Origin: Massilia aquatica
GTDB taxonomy: Bacteria > Pseudomonadota > Gammaproteobacteria > Burkholderiales > Burkholderiaceae_D
DNA length: 64,000 nucleotides
Assembly (NCBI RefSeq): GCF_011682045.1
Contig: NZ_VVIW01000013.1
Location: 1-64,000 of the forward strand
Direction: 5' to 3'
The notes below the pieces were generated by a model. That model saw nothing but the letters and a program-made list of their open reading frames with translations, was not told where the DNA came from and ran no database searches. Position numbers and translations under genes: made by a program. Positions 13,201-20,513 of this stretch are shown here, in pieces. Numbering within the stretch: position 1 is the first letter of the stretch; every line of letters starts with the position of its first letter.

Positions 13201-16200
13201 CTGCCGATCAGCGCTTTGGCGCTGCTGTCGACCTTGCCGGCCGTGATCTCGATGCCGCTGCCGCCGGCCAGGGTGCCGGCGCGGTTGTCGATATCGCCGG
13301 CCTTGAGGTTCAGGCTGGTGCCGGCCTGGATCTTGCCGGCCTGGTTGTCGAGCGCCTGTACTTGCATGCCGAGCGCGCTGTTGGCCACCATGCTGCCGCC
13401 CGCGTTGCCGACGTTGCCGGCCTTGATTGCGAGCGTGCGCAGGGCGCCGATGCTGCCCTTGCTGTTGTCGAGCGCGCCGCTGCCGCTGTTGATGACCAGG
13501 TCGCCATTACTGACGATGCTGCCGCCCGTGCTGTCCAGGCCATTGCTGGTCAAGGTCAGGGCCGGCGCGGTGGCCGCGCTGTCGGTGGCGAGAATGGTGC
13601 CGCCGCGATTGCTCAGCGCACCGTTGCCGACGTCGAGCGTGACGTTCTTGCCGATGGCCCGGCCATCGTCGAGGATCAAGCCCTGCGCCTTGACCGACAG
13701 CGCCGCGTCGGTCAGGAAGGCGCCGCCCTGCGCGCCCGGCAAGGCGCTCTTGCCCAGGTCGATGCCGCCGGTGCTCACCACCGACAGGTCCTTGAACGCC
13801 GAATACTGTCCGCCCTTGATCGAGGCCGCGTTCACGGCCAGCTTGCCGCCGGCGCCGATCGACCCATCCTGGGCGTTGATGGCCGTGCTGCCGATGGCGA
13901 TGTCGCCGCCGGCCTGGATGCTAGCCTGGCGCGCGTCCAGCGCGGCGCTGGCGATGCTGGTGCCGGCGCCGCTGGAAAGCGTCGATTGCCCCAGGTTGAG
14001 CGCACCGGTTTTCAGGCTCAGCAGGCCAGAGGCCAGCAAGTCCGACCCGCTGGCGTCGACACTGCTGCCCTTGCTGTCGATCAGCAGGTCGCCGCCGGCG
14101 GCGCTGATGGCCGCACCCTGCGCTACGATCTGCTCAGCGACGATGCTCACACCCTTGCCGGCGCGCACCTGTCCACCGCTCAGGTCGATCTGGCGCGCCG
14201 CCAGGGTCAGTGCGTTTTCACTGAGAATGCTGCCTTTGGCGCCACGCAGGTCGCTGTTGCCGAGGTCCAGCACCAGGCTGTTGCCGCTGGCAATCTTGCC
14301 GCCGCTATTGTCGATGCTGCCGCTGTTGATCACGGCCCCGCCGACGCCGACGATCGAGCCGCCTTTGTTGTTCAGGTCGGTGTCTCCGCCGGCCGCGACC
14401 GGCTTGCCGGCGATACGGTCCAGGCCGGTACGGGTTTGCAGCGTCAGTTGCTCGCGCGACAGAATGCTGCCGCCGCCATTGTCGATGCCGCCCTCGCGCG
14501 CCACCATGGTCAGCGCGCCGTTGGCCGCAATCGCGCCCTTGGCGTTGTTGATGGTGGCGCCGGACAGCGTGGCGCTGCCACCTGCCGAGAGCGCGCCGCC
14601 GGCCGTGCTGATGCCCTTGCCGGCGTTCAGCACCACGTTGTTGCCTGACGAAACGCTGCTGTTCGAGGTGTCGATCCGCCCGCTCGCATCGAGCGTAATG
14701 TTGCCGTTGGCGATGAAGCCCTGGTTCAGCGAGCCGCCGCCGGCCAGGATATTGCCGGCCTTGACCGTGATGGCGCCGGTCTCGCTGCGGTGCGTGCTGC
14801 CGCCGGCCCGGTAATCCTTGCCGCGCGTATCGATCGCGATGTCGCCCCTGGCCGCCAAGCGGGCGTTGCCGGCGTCGATGCCGGCGCCGTCGATGTCCAG
14901 GCGCGCGCCGCTGGCGATGGTGCTGCCGGCCAGGCCGAGGGCGCCGTCCGCCGCATGCAAGCCGAGGTCGCCCGCGCTCGACAGGCGGCTGGCGCCGGCG
15001 TCGATGCTGGCGGCGCTCACTTGCAGAGCGGCATTGGTCGCCATCTGGGTTCCGGTGAGGGTAGCGCTGTTGACGGCCTTGACCGTCAGCGGACCATTGG
15101 CGTTGATGTCGGCGCCAGCCAGGTTGACGCTGTCGCTCCCGTCGATGGCGATGGCGCCGTTGCCGGTGATGCTGGCGCGATTCGCCTGCACGGCATGGGC
15201 CGACAGGTCGATGTTGCCGCCCGCCATGATCTGGGCACTGTCCACCTGGATAGCCTGGTCCGCGGCGATCGCGATCTGCGCTTGCGACGAGATCAGCGCA
15301 CCTGCCGCGTCGAGACGCCCGGTGCTGATGCTGAGCGGGCCGCCGGCGCGCAGCGTGCCGTTGGCGCTGGCGATGACGCCGCTCACGCTCAGGGACAAGT
15401 CCTTGCCCGCAGCCACGGTGCCGCCGCTGTTCTCCAGCGTGCCGGCGGCCAGGCGCAGTGTCTGGTTCGCGGCCAGCTTGCCGCCATTGTTGTTCAGTTC
15501 AGCCGCCGACAAGGTCATCGCGCCCTGTGCTTCAACCAGGCCGCGTTCGTTGGCAAAGCGTTTGCCGCTGGCGTCGATGACGACATCCTTGCCGGAGCGT
15601 AGCTGGCCATCGGTATTGTCCACCTCGTTGTCACGCATGACGATGCTGCTGCCCGTGGCAACGCTGCCGAAGCGGTTTTTCAACGCGCCGGCATTCAGCT
15701 CCATCGTGCCGGCCACCACGATATTGCCGCCGGTATTGTTGAACACCTGCTTGTTCGCGTCGAACACGGCGTTCGCATCGGACGACAGTGCGCCGCCGCT
15801 GTTATCGATGCCATTGGCGCGCACCACCAGCGCCGGCTTGCCCGTGGCGCCGCCCGATTCGGCCACCACCGTACCGCCCACGTTGCTCAGGCTTTGCAGG
15901 CCGGCGTCGAGCACGATGTGCTTGCCGCCCACCTCGGCCTTGTCGGTAACGATCCCTTCGGCACGCGCGGCAATATCGCCGCCGGCCAGCATGGCGCCGC
16001 CGGTCAGATCAAACCGCTTTTCCATGGTGATATCGATGTCGCCCGCGGCCGACAGCATGCCGCCCTGCTGGCTCTGGCCGGTGATGGCCAGATTGCCGCC
16101 GGAGACGGCGCTGCCGCCCTGCATCAGCAGCTCGCCGGTGGCGAGGGTGACGCCGCGTGCGCCGGACAGCGTGGCGTCGCGCAGGTCGACCGTCGCGCCC

Positions 16201-18629
16201 TTGAGCGCCACATTGGCGCCGCTTTCCACCCGCAGTTGCTGGGCGTTCAGGTTGGCGCTGTCCAGAGTGACGTTGCCGTTGGCGGCAATCGTGGCCTTGT
16301 CGAGCGCGGCGTTGCCGCCGATGACCAGCTCGACACTCTTGACCGAGGTCATGGTCGCGCTGGCGCCGGACAGGTTGTCCGCCTTGATCGCCAGCGCCTC
16401 GCCGGCTTGCACCGTCGCTGCGGTGGCGACGATGTCGCGCGCCGCCAGCGCCAGCGTGCCCTTGCTGGCCAGCTTCGCGCCGGCCAGGTCGAGCGCGGCG
16501 CCGCCCAGCGCCAGCTTGCCGCCGGCGCTGATTTCGCCGTTGGCCCCGAGCAGGCGCTGCGCGCCGATGCTGACGTCGCCGGCAGCGCCGATCGCGCCCT
16601 TGGTATTGTCGAGACGGCCAGCCTGGATGGAGACACTGGAATCAGTACTCTGGATCACGCCGCCGGCGCTGTCGATGGCGCCGCTGGCGTCGAGCCTCAC
16701 GGCCTTGCCGGCCTGGATGGCGCCGCCGGCGTTATCGAACGCGCTGCCGGCGAAGGTGAAGGCGCCGGCTGTGATCAGCTTGCCCTTGTTGTTGTCAACG
16801 GCGCCATCCAGCACCAGGTCGCTGGAGGCGGAGACCGTGCCCTCGCGGTTGCGGATACTGCCCACGTTGGTGAACACTGCATTGTTCGAGGCCACCGTGC
16901 CGCCCGTGTTGTCGAGCACGCCCGCGCCGGCGTTCAGCGCCAGCTTGTCGTCCGCCACGATCTTGCCGCGCATATTGTCGATGCCGGCCGCGCGCACGTC
17001 CATGCCGCCGCTGGCATACAGCACGCCGCCGGTAGTATCCAGTTTGCCCTTGCCCGCATCGACGCTGACCGAGGCCGCCGTCACGGTGGCGGCGCCGCTG
17101 TTCACACCCTGGCCGCGCAAGTCGGCCGACCTGGTAGCGCTCAGCTTGCTGCCTTGCACATCGAGCACGCCGGCGGCGTTGAGAAGCAGATCGGTGCCGG
17201 CCGCCAGCACGCCATTGGTGGCGCGCAGTTCAGTGGCATTGAGCGTGACCGCATCGTTGGCCGCCCACTGCTGCTTGTCGACAGCGATGCTGCCGGCGCT
17301 GACATGCAATGCACGCTCGGCTTGCAGCACGCCGCCGCTGCCGTCGATGGCCTGCGCTTGCAGGTTCAGGTCGGTGGCCGAATAGATACTGCCGCTGCTG
17401 TTGATGCGCTCGGCGGCCAGCACGAGAGCCTGGCTGGCCGACTTCTGGATCACGCTGCCGCTGTTGTCGATCTGGCGGGTCTGCAGCAGCACGCCTTGTT
17501 CGGCGCGCAAGACGCCGCCTTTGGCGATGGCAATGCTGTCTGGCGCGGCGATGCGCACGTTCTGGTCGGCGTTGGTCTGGCCGGTCAGGGTGACCTTGCC
17601 GGTGCTGGCCAGAACCACGTCCTTTTTACTGTAATTGTCTTTCAGGGTCAGGTCGCCCTGCGCGCTCAAGGTCAGGTTGTCCGCCAGCGCTGCAATCCGG
17701 CCAGCGCTGTTCACGCCCAGGCCCTTGTCGGTCGCGACCAAGTAGATCTGGTTGGCGTACATGCCGCCCAGTTCGGCGATATCGATCGCGAAGCGGGGCG
17801 CGCTGCCAGTGCCGTCCTGCTGCGTGGCCTTGAGCGTGCCGTACAAGACCTTGTTGGCGCCGAGAACCGCCTGCAAATTCTTGGTCGACACTTCCCCTTC
17901 GATCACGATGCCGCGCGCCAGCAGGTCGAGTTGTTCCATGTTGCTAGCGTTCAAGCCGCCGGCGCCGATGGTGATCACGCCGCGCTGCACGTTCAGGCTG
18001 TCCAGCTGGCCGGCGCTGTTGTAGCCCGGCGTGCCGGTGGTGAGCGTGGCACGCCCGGCGGTATTGAGAAAGCCGCAGCCGTCGCAGGTGATGCCGTTCG
18101 GATTGGCGATGACCAGGTCGGCGCGCTGGCCGGCCACTTCGATGTAGCCGTTCAGGCGCGATGGATTGCCGGACGTAACTTCATTGAGGATGATGCGCGC
18201 GCTGGTCGTGCCGAGCTGCATATTGCCGTTGACGATGCCGCCCAGCTGGGTGCCGGTTGCCTCGCGGCTGTTATTGAGCATCAAGCCCTGCTTGCCCACG
18301 TTGAACTGGTCGTAGCGGTTGTGCGACACGCCGGCCGCGCTGGGCGGCGCGATCAGCACGATCGGCACACCGTTGGCGGCGGCGTCGACCAGCGGCTTTT
18401 GCCCGGCCGGTGCATTGCCCGCAGCGACCACCTGGGCGTTGGCAGGGGCCACCACCAGGGCCGTCTGCAGGATCTGCAGCACGATCATCATCTGCGCCAC
18501 CGCCCGCGCCCACGGACGCCGCGTGCCGCCTTCACTCTCGATCGGCTCCTGCAACTGCTCCGCGACCAGGCGCTCGGCCGCGGTCAGGGTGGTTTGCTTG
18601 CTCAACAGATGGCGGATGGGTGATTTCAT
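846..18629 (-). CDS. giant two-partner-secretion exoprotein (FhaB/CdiA-like) with Hint domain and C-terminal toxin candidate
   Basis: 5927 residues, one uninterrupted frame. Start chosen at 18629 with an AAGGACC ribosome site 7 bases upstream. A long N-terminal signal (about 65 residues, ending APANA) is followed by a TPS secretion domain (about 70-310) with the NPNGI motif at 176-180 and the CDGC cysteine pair just after it. Residues of about 310-4100 are hundreds of degenerate beta-helix repeats of the NxGGxIxAxxxL type. FHA-type repeats follow (about 4200-4860), then a conserved stalk (about 4940-5030, GIYAGKQGFDVTV). An Ala/Gly-rich pre-toxin region, a Hint domain (5641-5780) and a 146-residue toxin candidate close the protein. 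No VENN motif is seen. By family knowledge, TpsB exports it across the outer membrane as a surface filament; delivery of the C-terminus into neighbouring cells is inferred. Gene order B-A-I follows the E. coli type rather than the Burkholderia bcpAIOB type. Confidence 0.93.
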   Translation of the reverse strand: MKSPIRHLLSKQTTLTAAERLVAEQLQEPIESEGGTRRPWARAVAQMMIVLQILQTALVVAPANAQVVAAGNAPAGQKPLVDAAANGVPIVLIAPPSAAGVSHNRYDQFNVGKQGLMLNNSREATGTQLGGIVNGNMQLGTTSARIILNEVTSGNPSRLNGYIEVAGQRADLVIANPNGITCDGCGFLNTAGRATLTTGTPGYNSAGQLDSLNVQRGVITIGAGGLNASNMEQLDLLARGIVIEGEVSTKNLQAVLGANKVLYGTLKATQQDGTGSAPRFAIDIAELGGMYANQIYLVATDKGLGVNSAGRIAALADNLTLSAQGDLTLKDNYSKKDVVLASTGKVTLTGQTNADQNVRIAAPDSIAIAKGGVLRAEQGVLLQTRQIDNSGSVIQKSASQALVLAAERINSSGSIYSATDLNLQAQAIDGSGGVLQAERALHVSAGSIAVDKQQWAANDAVTLNATELRATNGVLAAGTDLLLNAAGVLDVQGSKLSATRSADLRGQGVNSGAATVTAASVSVDAGKGKLDTTGGVLYASGGMDVRAAGIDNMRGKIVADDKLALNAGAGVLDNTGGTVASNNAVFTNVGSIRNREGTVSASSDLVLDGAVDNNKGKLITAGAFTFAGSAFDNAGGAIQAGKAVRLDASGAIDSAGGVIQSTDSSVSIQAGRLDNTKGAIGAAGDVSIGAQRLLGANGEISAGGKLALGGAALDLAGAKLASKGTLALAARDIVATAATVQAGEALAIKADNLSGASATMTSVKSVELVIGGNAALDKATIAANGNVTLDSANLNAQQLRVESGANVALKGATVDLRDATLSGARGVTLATGELLMQGGSAVSGGNLAITGQSQQGGMLSAAGDIDITMEKRFDLTGGAMLAGGDIAARAEGIVTDKAEVGGKHIVLDAGLQSLSNVGGTVVAESGGATGKPALVVRANGIDNSGGALSSDANAVFDANKQVFNNTGGNIVVAGTMELNAGALKNRFGSVATGSSIVMRDNEVDNTDGQLRSGKDVVIDASGKRFANERGLVEAQGAMTLSAAELNNNGGKLAANQTLRLAAGTLENSGGTVAAGKDLSLSVSGVIASANGTLRAGGPLSISTGRLDAAGALISSQAQIAIAADQAIQVDSAQIMAGGNIDLSAHAVQANRASITGNGAIAIDGSDSVNLAGADINANGPLTVKAVNSATLTGTQMATNAALQVSAASIDAGASRLSSAGDLGLHAADGALGLAGSTIASGARLDIDGAGIDAGNARLAARGDIAIDTRGKDYRAGGSTHRSETGAITVKAGNILAGGGSLNQGFIANGNITLDASGRIDTSNSSVSSGNNVVLNAGKGISTAGGALSAGGSATLSGATINNAKGAIAANGALTMVAREGGIDNGGGSILSREQLTLQTRTGLDRIAGKPVAAGGDTDLNNKGGSIVGVGGAVINSGSIDNSGGKIASGNSLVLDLGNSDLRGAKGSILSENALTLAARQIDLSGGQVRAGKGVSIVAEQIVAQGAAISAAGGDLLIDSKGSSVDASGSDLLASGLLSLKTGALNLGQSTLSSGAGTSIASAALDARQASIQAGGDIAIGSTAINAQDGSIGAGGKLAVNAASIKGGQYSAFKDLSVVSTGGIDLGKSALPGAQGGAFLTDAALSVKAQGLILDDGRAIGKNVTLDVGNGALSNRGGTILATDSAATAPALTLTSNGLDSTGGSIVSNGDLVINSGSGALDNSKGSIGALRTLAIKAGNVGNAGGSMVANSALGMQVQALDNQAGKIQAGTSLNLKAGDIDNRAGTLAGGSGIEITAGKVDSSAKALIGSNGNVSLHTKGLNNDASQVTAGGTLAIDAGPDGAISNVKGQINSDGAMTLASAGTLDNSGGTIAAGKDIGLTVKGALLNRAGAIQAGGDMLLSGTKGIDNDAGKIIADGALGIDGAALTTRKGLISTGKDLTLDLKTLGGALDNAGGQIQASGKASIAAKGVGNMAGILIANQELVLDTGKTLLDNRNGIVQSAKASVAIEAGEIASQGADSAIVAATDLTITGDKIDSGKGLISAGKDLSLIAQGVLNNAQGRITAGANATVQGKGIDNKAALLSAGKTLTVQAGNGVLVNSGGSILAGESLKLGAAGVQNLGGTLASNGDLNLTTDNSGMLDNSAGTIRSAQGSVSLTGGAVRNGAIGSATPAVGGVIAAGMDVTMLANGAVFNRDGSILAGNKLSIQASGALDNNNGELTGATALGVVANGITSENGSMLSNGELTANAGKGAFDNRQGVISGGGNTKLNAAGKFDNTDGKITTGANLLATTGAFDNVGGLVSAQGGASLTTAAFDGRKGEVIGQQALTINTQGARFDGSGARFASNGELSLLTGDAVLTGSTIAAGDSFAIQSSGANTRLDADGIKIAVTKNISMAGADVALNGSNLQAGNTITVGGANVGLNQAVLAANTAVNINGTDVQAVAIDIRTQGDISLQAVNTLDYRFGQFAAGNNAAIYGGGLVATANAKLAAGKRLSFGMGQALDFSALDFTYQFGTDLLVQAIGIRTGGVAISGDNLFFNAGSGVLDNTAGTLSATGVIEFKARGMINSGGLIAADHLVSLDAGTESLINDGGTIASAAGKIGIAGGNLLNKNGGNITAAEAVNVSVIGLADNSGGNIVSDGEVSLYAGTLVSNKGNIVSNKDKVTVNVRTFDNDGGTLSAKAALDVTATLDVSNKGGSMLAGADVTIIAKNGVNNQDGLIAATNKVVLTSSTGTLVNQGGTIQSDKAAVEIDAAKGIWNQKGEIYGLTGVQATTDADVLNMQGGRIASEGEIKLSSLKGKLDNTDGVVSSATKLIVAAKDVNNAGGVLSGLTSTKVTADSVNNNAGVIEAGTGGIVITAKTLTNDNSGTQRGIVSQGDIVISGGSVKQDGGYIGADGKLSIDGSSIDNTGGSTMLAMKELSLTGSVGINNQDGKIKSALDTTLKAPLLNNSGGTVFANNNLALDVAAIDNSNTNNGAFDKGMLASNTVTVNAATVGNVNGAIVALKNLKVTGTASIDNSGGQLSGETVAIDTADFINTAGRTDATLTLTAHMAKFSANGVMASTGTLRLEMDGDYTNQGLVAAENNLEIVLNNGKYTNKGTISAAKDLSLSANELNNYGSISATNTTINVGSLTNHGSAVVNSIGNTSINAGNTVNTGRIYGGNVVMTGGAVSNEANATIGARETLTVGGMLVNKPGANVISLGNMQLAGVVNAGGRIESGGNLNISGMLQNLNCVSGAGGNGQGASNCAAFGLEGGIGFVDQTTVEGMNRVTITPAGTNTEYAVEQLSYYTDDQHYYIHPSALHDKIEDYTKKTIDTRTTVASVMTKSQAGVVTAAGNISASIAINIDSQIIAGGNIGIGGGAEVGNGAIKSAGDSVNISTQGIKQVTYSGIKYDTSVGWTGGTFNKKHVRNYGPEQAFQDVGPTTSIDIAGVLYDSGGAAPAPAAPVDPTITVADPAKVVGTLGTGVPGNISASNGNTAAGDTTITKTGNVITYQNDSTTVGVNVGAINTNTSVQGVAAQGVTAGGAPSVNTVVAAGGTQIGPQVAGTSGGAAPVTTDAQKTGSGGAADVSVGTSAQPVVTGQVKGNALPGSVIAGNARAAQQTAIGDLTTSFARFAAARPVTVAEKTVAGVAGSDPAYINGRATDPKVPNVTLTSNADWKAPTGNLFSLKPGEGAGYLVETDPLFTDKNKWIGSDYFLTQLGLDPQRTLKRYGDGFVEQRAFADQLVNITGRNKLSGYENNEKAFTALMDAGVAYARQFQLTPGVALSEQQMAQLTTDIVWLQEETVTLPDGSTTLAMVPQVYLRRPQQGDLSTGGALIAGDNVTIRNQNGGISNSGTILAGYANARPTDKYGTVALDAQDVTNRGTIAGNVINIKATNDIANIGGRIAGLSNKGVDGSAADDSRVTLSAGRDITVSSTTRTRSIDTVGNNGTSTSSRTNIDRVATIAGGNVLIDAKGNFTARAAQVNAGANLNVLAGKNIDIAGVAEKHTLFVPLGGNTKGRTGYTNEASVTNIGSKLTAGNNIAIRAGGDATLSGSRVAAANDVGISGANVAISAVKDRTFIDAQTASRKRYDRAMTDDETLSGGLVLAKQNVTISATGTPTGAVDKDGKPVAQVGTGNLVLNAGNVVALNGTATLLANNDVTIQAVTTQHDSLNDSYSKSGNMVKTKTTTSSSTASAQQAQGSSIEGNSIAIVAGNGKDAVGNVNVIGSSVLADKNLTVKAGADINVVAATSTGSYSAATTVKESGLSGAKNGLGFSAGSSTVKTREDGTHVSQSDTGSVLGSTGGNISLIAGKNATIAGSDLIAGRPETGTTALNGNIDITAQNIAIIPGKDKAHQTSSVDTASKSVGVALVGTPLDTMRNLKDIKKNDSKFGRVNGTLSELADSSLTAPQVAVTFGKSKTSSSTVHDAETQSGSGLTASGNIRLTATGNGAAGADGKPLDGDILVSGSTISGGGIVKLSAERDVTVEASTDRSRDSSAATASSSSVSLAGPSLGDLTRSINGGPNNGGVTLSPYNQKRSSDSSDETSTRQKASLINGNSVELVSNKGDILVKGSGVTAKGDIALTAKDGKIDIVSGQDGTVLKETHSTMQLGDLGGNGSANTVGVKRSNDTLDTRKDQQNTIRSGVAAGGNLAITAKDDVAVRGSDLRAEGNVDIKGKNVILDPGVDQVSTKAANQSSQFGVTVALSGYAVDATNAIKQAAAAHDQQGNDKLAGIYALKAALTVANGTGMTGSTPAGASGTGAGTGTGTDTGTGMVGVAVTKTSPTQAAIKATVSVGGSSSDSTTNNSALQNKGSSVSAGQNLSITATGDGSKDADGKALNGDITAHGAVLGGKDVTLDAARNITLASAQDTSANDSKNASHNASIGVGFGLGGAQNGFTLELAAGQSRGNANGSATTNQDTSVTASNVLTIKSGKDTTLAGAEVKGDKVLANIGGDLNIVSVQDIDNYKSRETSSGASVSICVPPFCVGSSSGSVNAARSTIDSTFAGVNQQSGIYAGKQGFDVTVKNNTDLVGGVIASAAGADKNKLTTGTLTQSDVKNAASYDSDSLNLSYSSGASAGSTIKSNIAGNLTPAQRDSAASTTKSAIGAGTVVITDDKGQLAATGKSADDTVAGLNRDTANSAGTIGKIFDLKQLQSEREVARALTDIAKQVTPLIATKVGDIGAKQVEDAQKLAGEYLQQAENATANNDPVAAAAFTAKANDALTTAANWGDNGIYRVGLHTATQGIVGGITGGSSGALSNGAGVIGGNLGQQVGEASGEAAADKLGLAVGSPERASFVNAYQETGAAIGGALVGAAAAAANGADGNSTLLAGLQGGFTAEIIDLNNRQLHQNEIDLAKKYAKAVAKAGGISEAEALARIERQLLRWTNNETNLYDGGRIDELVVGVIGKKGQDSATGTKWDYNNYDKTHPAEYFNSSINAQNIGKYSPLLLAVNAGITPAQRDQRAHDGQVMVLTTVACIYTLVGCAGMNGFNVGEGGVKVANGDTVGGGLQMAGGLFGLGSTFYGPVRAAIAARPTPVPIPYAARTGASVGDEIVMRMDPLTGKYVVVGPEVFVGTPVPKLWEAPLPTSPALAPTYTPATVPAINGGVNTTSPVVSTGTSLVNSVASDSKPATDNTATKTVVEACCCFPAGTPVVASSGTVAIEQIQVGQLVYARNPETGATELKPVTQLMVTKAKPLYRLVTQDFRGVNESMDVTDNHPYWVKDKGWVNAIDLERGMELENLQRGQLTVQSLTSLGRSAVTYNFTVADFHTYFAGEQSAFVHNCSDVCGPANVVKNTVVDVDKNLPLKAPNPRHYADKVKQNTNVGDENTVIDRSVVDISADVLAINLGKAEKIGRVYHLENGRAYSFHDDILYPVSGPGLYPLDRGEFKALGVLNKFGESPQAYTIMKNMGIPQERISKALEVYKVINK
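1290..1709 (-). other. Hint (intein-like) autoprocessing domain within the exoprotein
   Basis: Residues 5641-5780 of the exoprotein. It starts with CCCFPAGTPV, the usual N-terminal block of polymorphic-toxin Hint domains. Inside is DNHPYWVKDKGWV, a Hint core histidine block, and it ends with FHTYFAGEQSAFVHNC, the C-terminal splice-junction block with His-Asn-Cys. In polymorphic toxins (PT-HINT) this domain is thought to release the C-terminal toxin by cleavage at the final Asn. All key blocks are intact. Three consecutive cysteines at the N-terminus are unusual, and it is not obvious which one would be the nucleophile. Confidence 0.85.
4333..4376. repeat. hexanucleotide repeat (GGTGCC-like) inside the exoprotein gene
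   Basis: About seven near-identical six-base units encode a Gly-Thr run (GTGAGTGTGTDTGTG) in the distal part of the exoprotein, between FHA-type repeat blocks. Slippage here would change length in steps of two residues and keep the frame. Confidence 0.7.
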
Positions 18630-18704
18630 GATGGGTCCTTGGGTGCCTGGACGGCGTCAAACAGGTGCTGCAAAGGGGGTACTGCTGAATAACTGCGGTG
18701 GCGC

Positions 18705-20513
18705 TCAGCGCGCATACGTGATCGATACCGATGGGGTGACGGCGCGCGTCTTGAAGCGCTCCGGTTTACTGACCGGGATGGCCAGGCTGGCCTCGAAGAC
18801 CAGCCCCTTCCATCTGCCGCGCACGCCGGCAGCGAAGCCGGTCAGGGTGTCGCCGACCAGCCCGGCGGCGCTTGGCCCCGAAACCTTGCCGACGTCGAGC
18901 GCCACGAAGGCGCTGCTGTCAATGCCGGCGATCGAGGGCAAGCCGGTCGACAAGTCATTGCGCAGGATCGCGCCGCTTTCGGCCAACAGCACGCTGTCGC
19001 CGTCGAAGCCGCGCACGCTGTAGCGCCCGCCGATGCTGATCTGGTCGGCCGACAAGGTCATGTCGCCGGTTTTTTGCAGGCGCAGGCTGGCGCTGTACTG
19101 CAGCGCGTGCGCGGCTACCTTGAACGGCTGACTGAAGGAAGCGTTGAAGCTGACGATGCGCGGGCGCAGGGTCAAGCCGCCCTCGGCCGCGCTCGGATAA
19201 TCGTCTTCCGCGCGGCCCAGGCCGACGCCCATGCGGTAGCCCAGGTCGAGGTCGAGCACGCCCTGGCCGAGGTATTGCTTGAGGGTCACGCCTCCCTGGG
19301 CGCTGGTGGTGCGGCGGCGCTGCACGACAAGTTCCACGTCGTCCAGAAAACTGCGCGCGCGCCGGGTCGAGAGGGCCGCGTACATGCCGGCCTTGGCCGA
19401 GGCGCTGCGCCACGCCAGATAGCTCCACCTGGCTTCGGCCGTGCTGCTGCTGCCGCTCGAGAGGAAGCGCGCGGTCGTGCCCTGCACGAACTGGGCGAAG
19501 CGGCTGCTGCTGTGCGAGACGGAAAAGCTGTGATAGTCCCAGGGAATGCTGTAATTGGCCGACAGGCTGTAGCTGCGATGGTCACGCCGCGGCTGCTGGG
19601 CGTTGATGTTGCTGCTCAGGCTGAGGATGTCGTTCAGGCCGGCGGCGTTATCGAGCGACAGCGAACCGGACAACTGGGCGCGCCCGAGCGCTTCCGAGCC
19701 GGAGTTGTCCAGGGTAAGGGAGCCGCGCGTACGCTCGAGCAAGGATGCCGCATTGCGCTCGACCAGCACCACGCTGGTGTCGGCCTCCATACCGGGCTCG
19801 ATGCGGGTCGTGACCGACTGGCTCGGCAAGCGCTTCATCTGCTCGACACCCTGCTCCAGGTCGCGGATATTGAGCACATCGCCCGCCGCCAGTGGAAATG
19901 CATTGGTCCAGGTGCCCCAGGCGGTGTCGGCCACGTCGCCGGGCACGCCCGCCCGCACCATCTTCACGCCGGCCACGCGGCCGATGTGCAGCGCGAATAC
20001 CAGCTTGCCCTCGCTCAGGTTCTGTTGCGGCAAGCTGACGCGGGTGGTGACATATCCAAGCGCAATCAATCGGGCGTCGAGCACGGCGGCAATCTGGCGC
20101 ACGCCCTGCACCCCGACGCACTGGCCGAGGAAGGGCGCGACGGTGGACGTCATTGCGTCAAACTTTTGTTTATGACCGACAGTAATGCTCTTAATCAAAA
20201 AGCAAGGTGTCTCGACCGGCAATTTACTGAGGTCTGTGCTTATCTGCGCCAGTTGCAACAGGACGGCCTTGGTTTGCAATTGCTGCTGCTGTTCGCGGGT
20301 GCGCTCCTCTTGCCGACGGATGCCCTCCTGCGCCACCTCGAGCGGATTGAGGGTGAATCCGCCCGGCGTTGCGATCTGCTGCGCCGACGCGGCCGCAGCC
20401 GACATGAGCAGCAGTGCGGCATGCACGAAGGAACCCAGCTTGAGTCGGCGGGGCAGGAAACAGAGTGATGTTGGGGTATGAGTAAGCAGCATGGCGGGCA
20501 GGTGACAGCCCAT
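18705..20513 (-). CDS. TpsB/CdiB outer-membrane transporter (ShlB/FhaC/HecB family)
   Basis: 602 residues, the usual size for a TpsB protein. An N-terminal signal segment (about 1-45, ending AAASAQ) is followed by a Gln-rich helix (about 60-85). POTRA domains come next; the first carries the paired cysteines (CFLIKSIT and LGQCVGVQG) and a GYVTTRVSLPQQ strand. The C-terminal half is a 16-strand-type beta barrel with the Omp85-superfamily VRGF motif of loop 6 at residues 500-503, preceded by GGRY. It should secrete the giant exoprotein encoded 75 bases downstream in the same operon. The annotated start has no strong ribosome site, so the first few residues are uncertain. Confidence 0.95.
   Translation of the reverse strand: MGCHLPAMLLTHTPTSLCFLPRRLKLGSFVHAALLLMSAAAASAQQIATPGGFTLNPLEVAQEGIRRQEERTREQQQQLQTKAVLLQLAQISTDLSKLPVETPCFLIKSITVGHKQKFDAMTSTVAPFLGQCVGVQGVRQIAAVLDARLIALGYVTTRVSLPQQNLSEGKLVFALHIGRVAGVKMVRAGVPGDVADTAWGTWTNAFPLAAGDVLNIRDLEQGVEQMKRLPSQSVTTRIEPGMEADTSVVLVERNAASLLERTRGSLTLDNSGSEALGRAQLSGSLSLDNAAGLNDILSLSSNINAQQPRRDHRSYSLSANYSIPWDYHSFSVSHSSSRFAQFVQGTTARFLSSGSSSTAEARWSYLAWRSASAKAGMYAALSTRRARSFLDDVELVVQRRRTTSAQGGVTLKQYLGQGVLDLDLGYRMGVGLGRAEDDYPSAAEGGLTLRPRIVSFNASFSQPFKVAAHALQYSASLRLQKTGDMTLSADQISIGGRYSVRGFDGDSVLLAESGAILRNDLSTGLPSIAGIDSSAFVALDVGKVSGPSAAGLVGDTLTGFAAGVRGRWKGLVFEASLAIPVSKPERFKTRAVTPSVSITYAR

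Noticed and set aside
10470-14648. A plus-strand open frame of 1392 codons (and others of 600-940 codons at 2358-5189, 5376-7223, 7980-9779, 12007-14814, 15894-18623) antisense to the exoprotein gene
   Set aside because: They mirror the regular Gly/Ala/Asn repeats of the exoprotein on the other strand, have His/Arg/Ala-rich low-complexity products, no ribosome sites and no domain. The minus-strand frame has clear signal, TPS, repeat and Hint domains.
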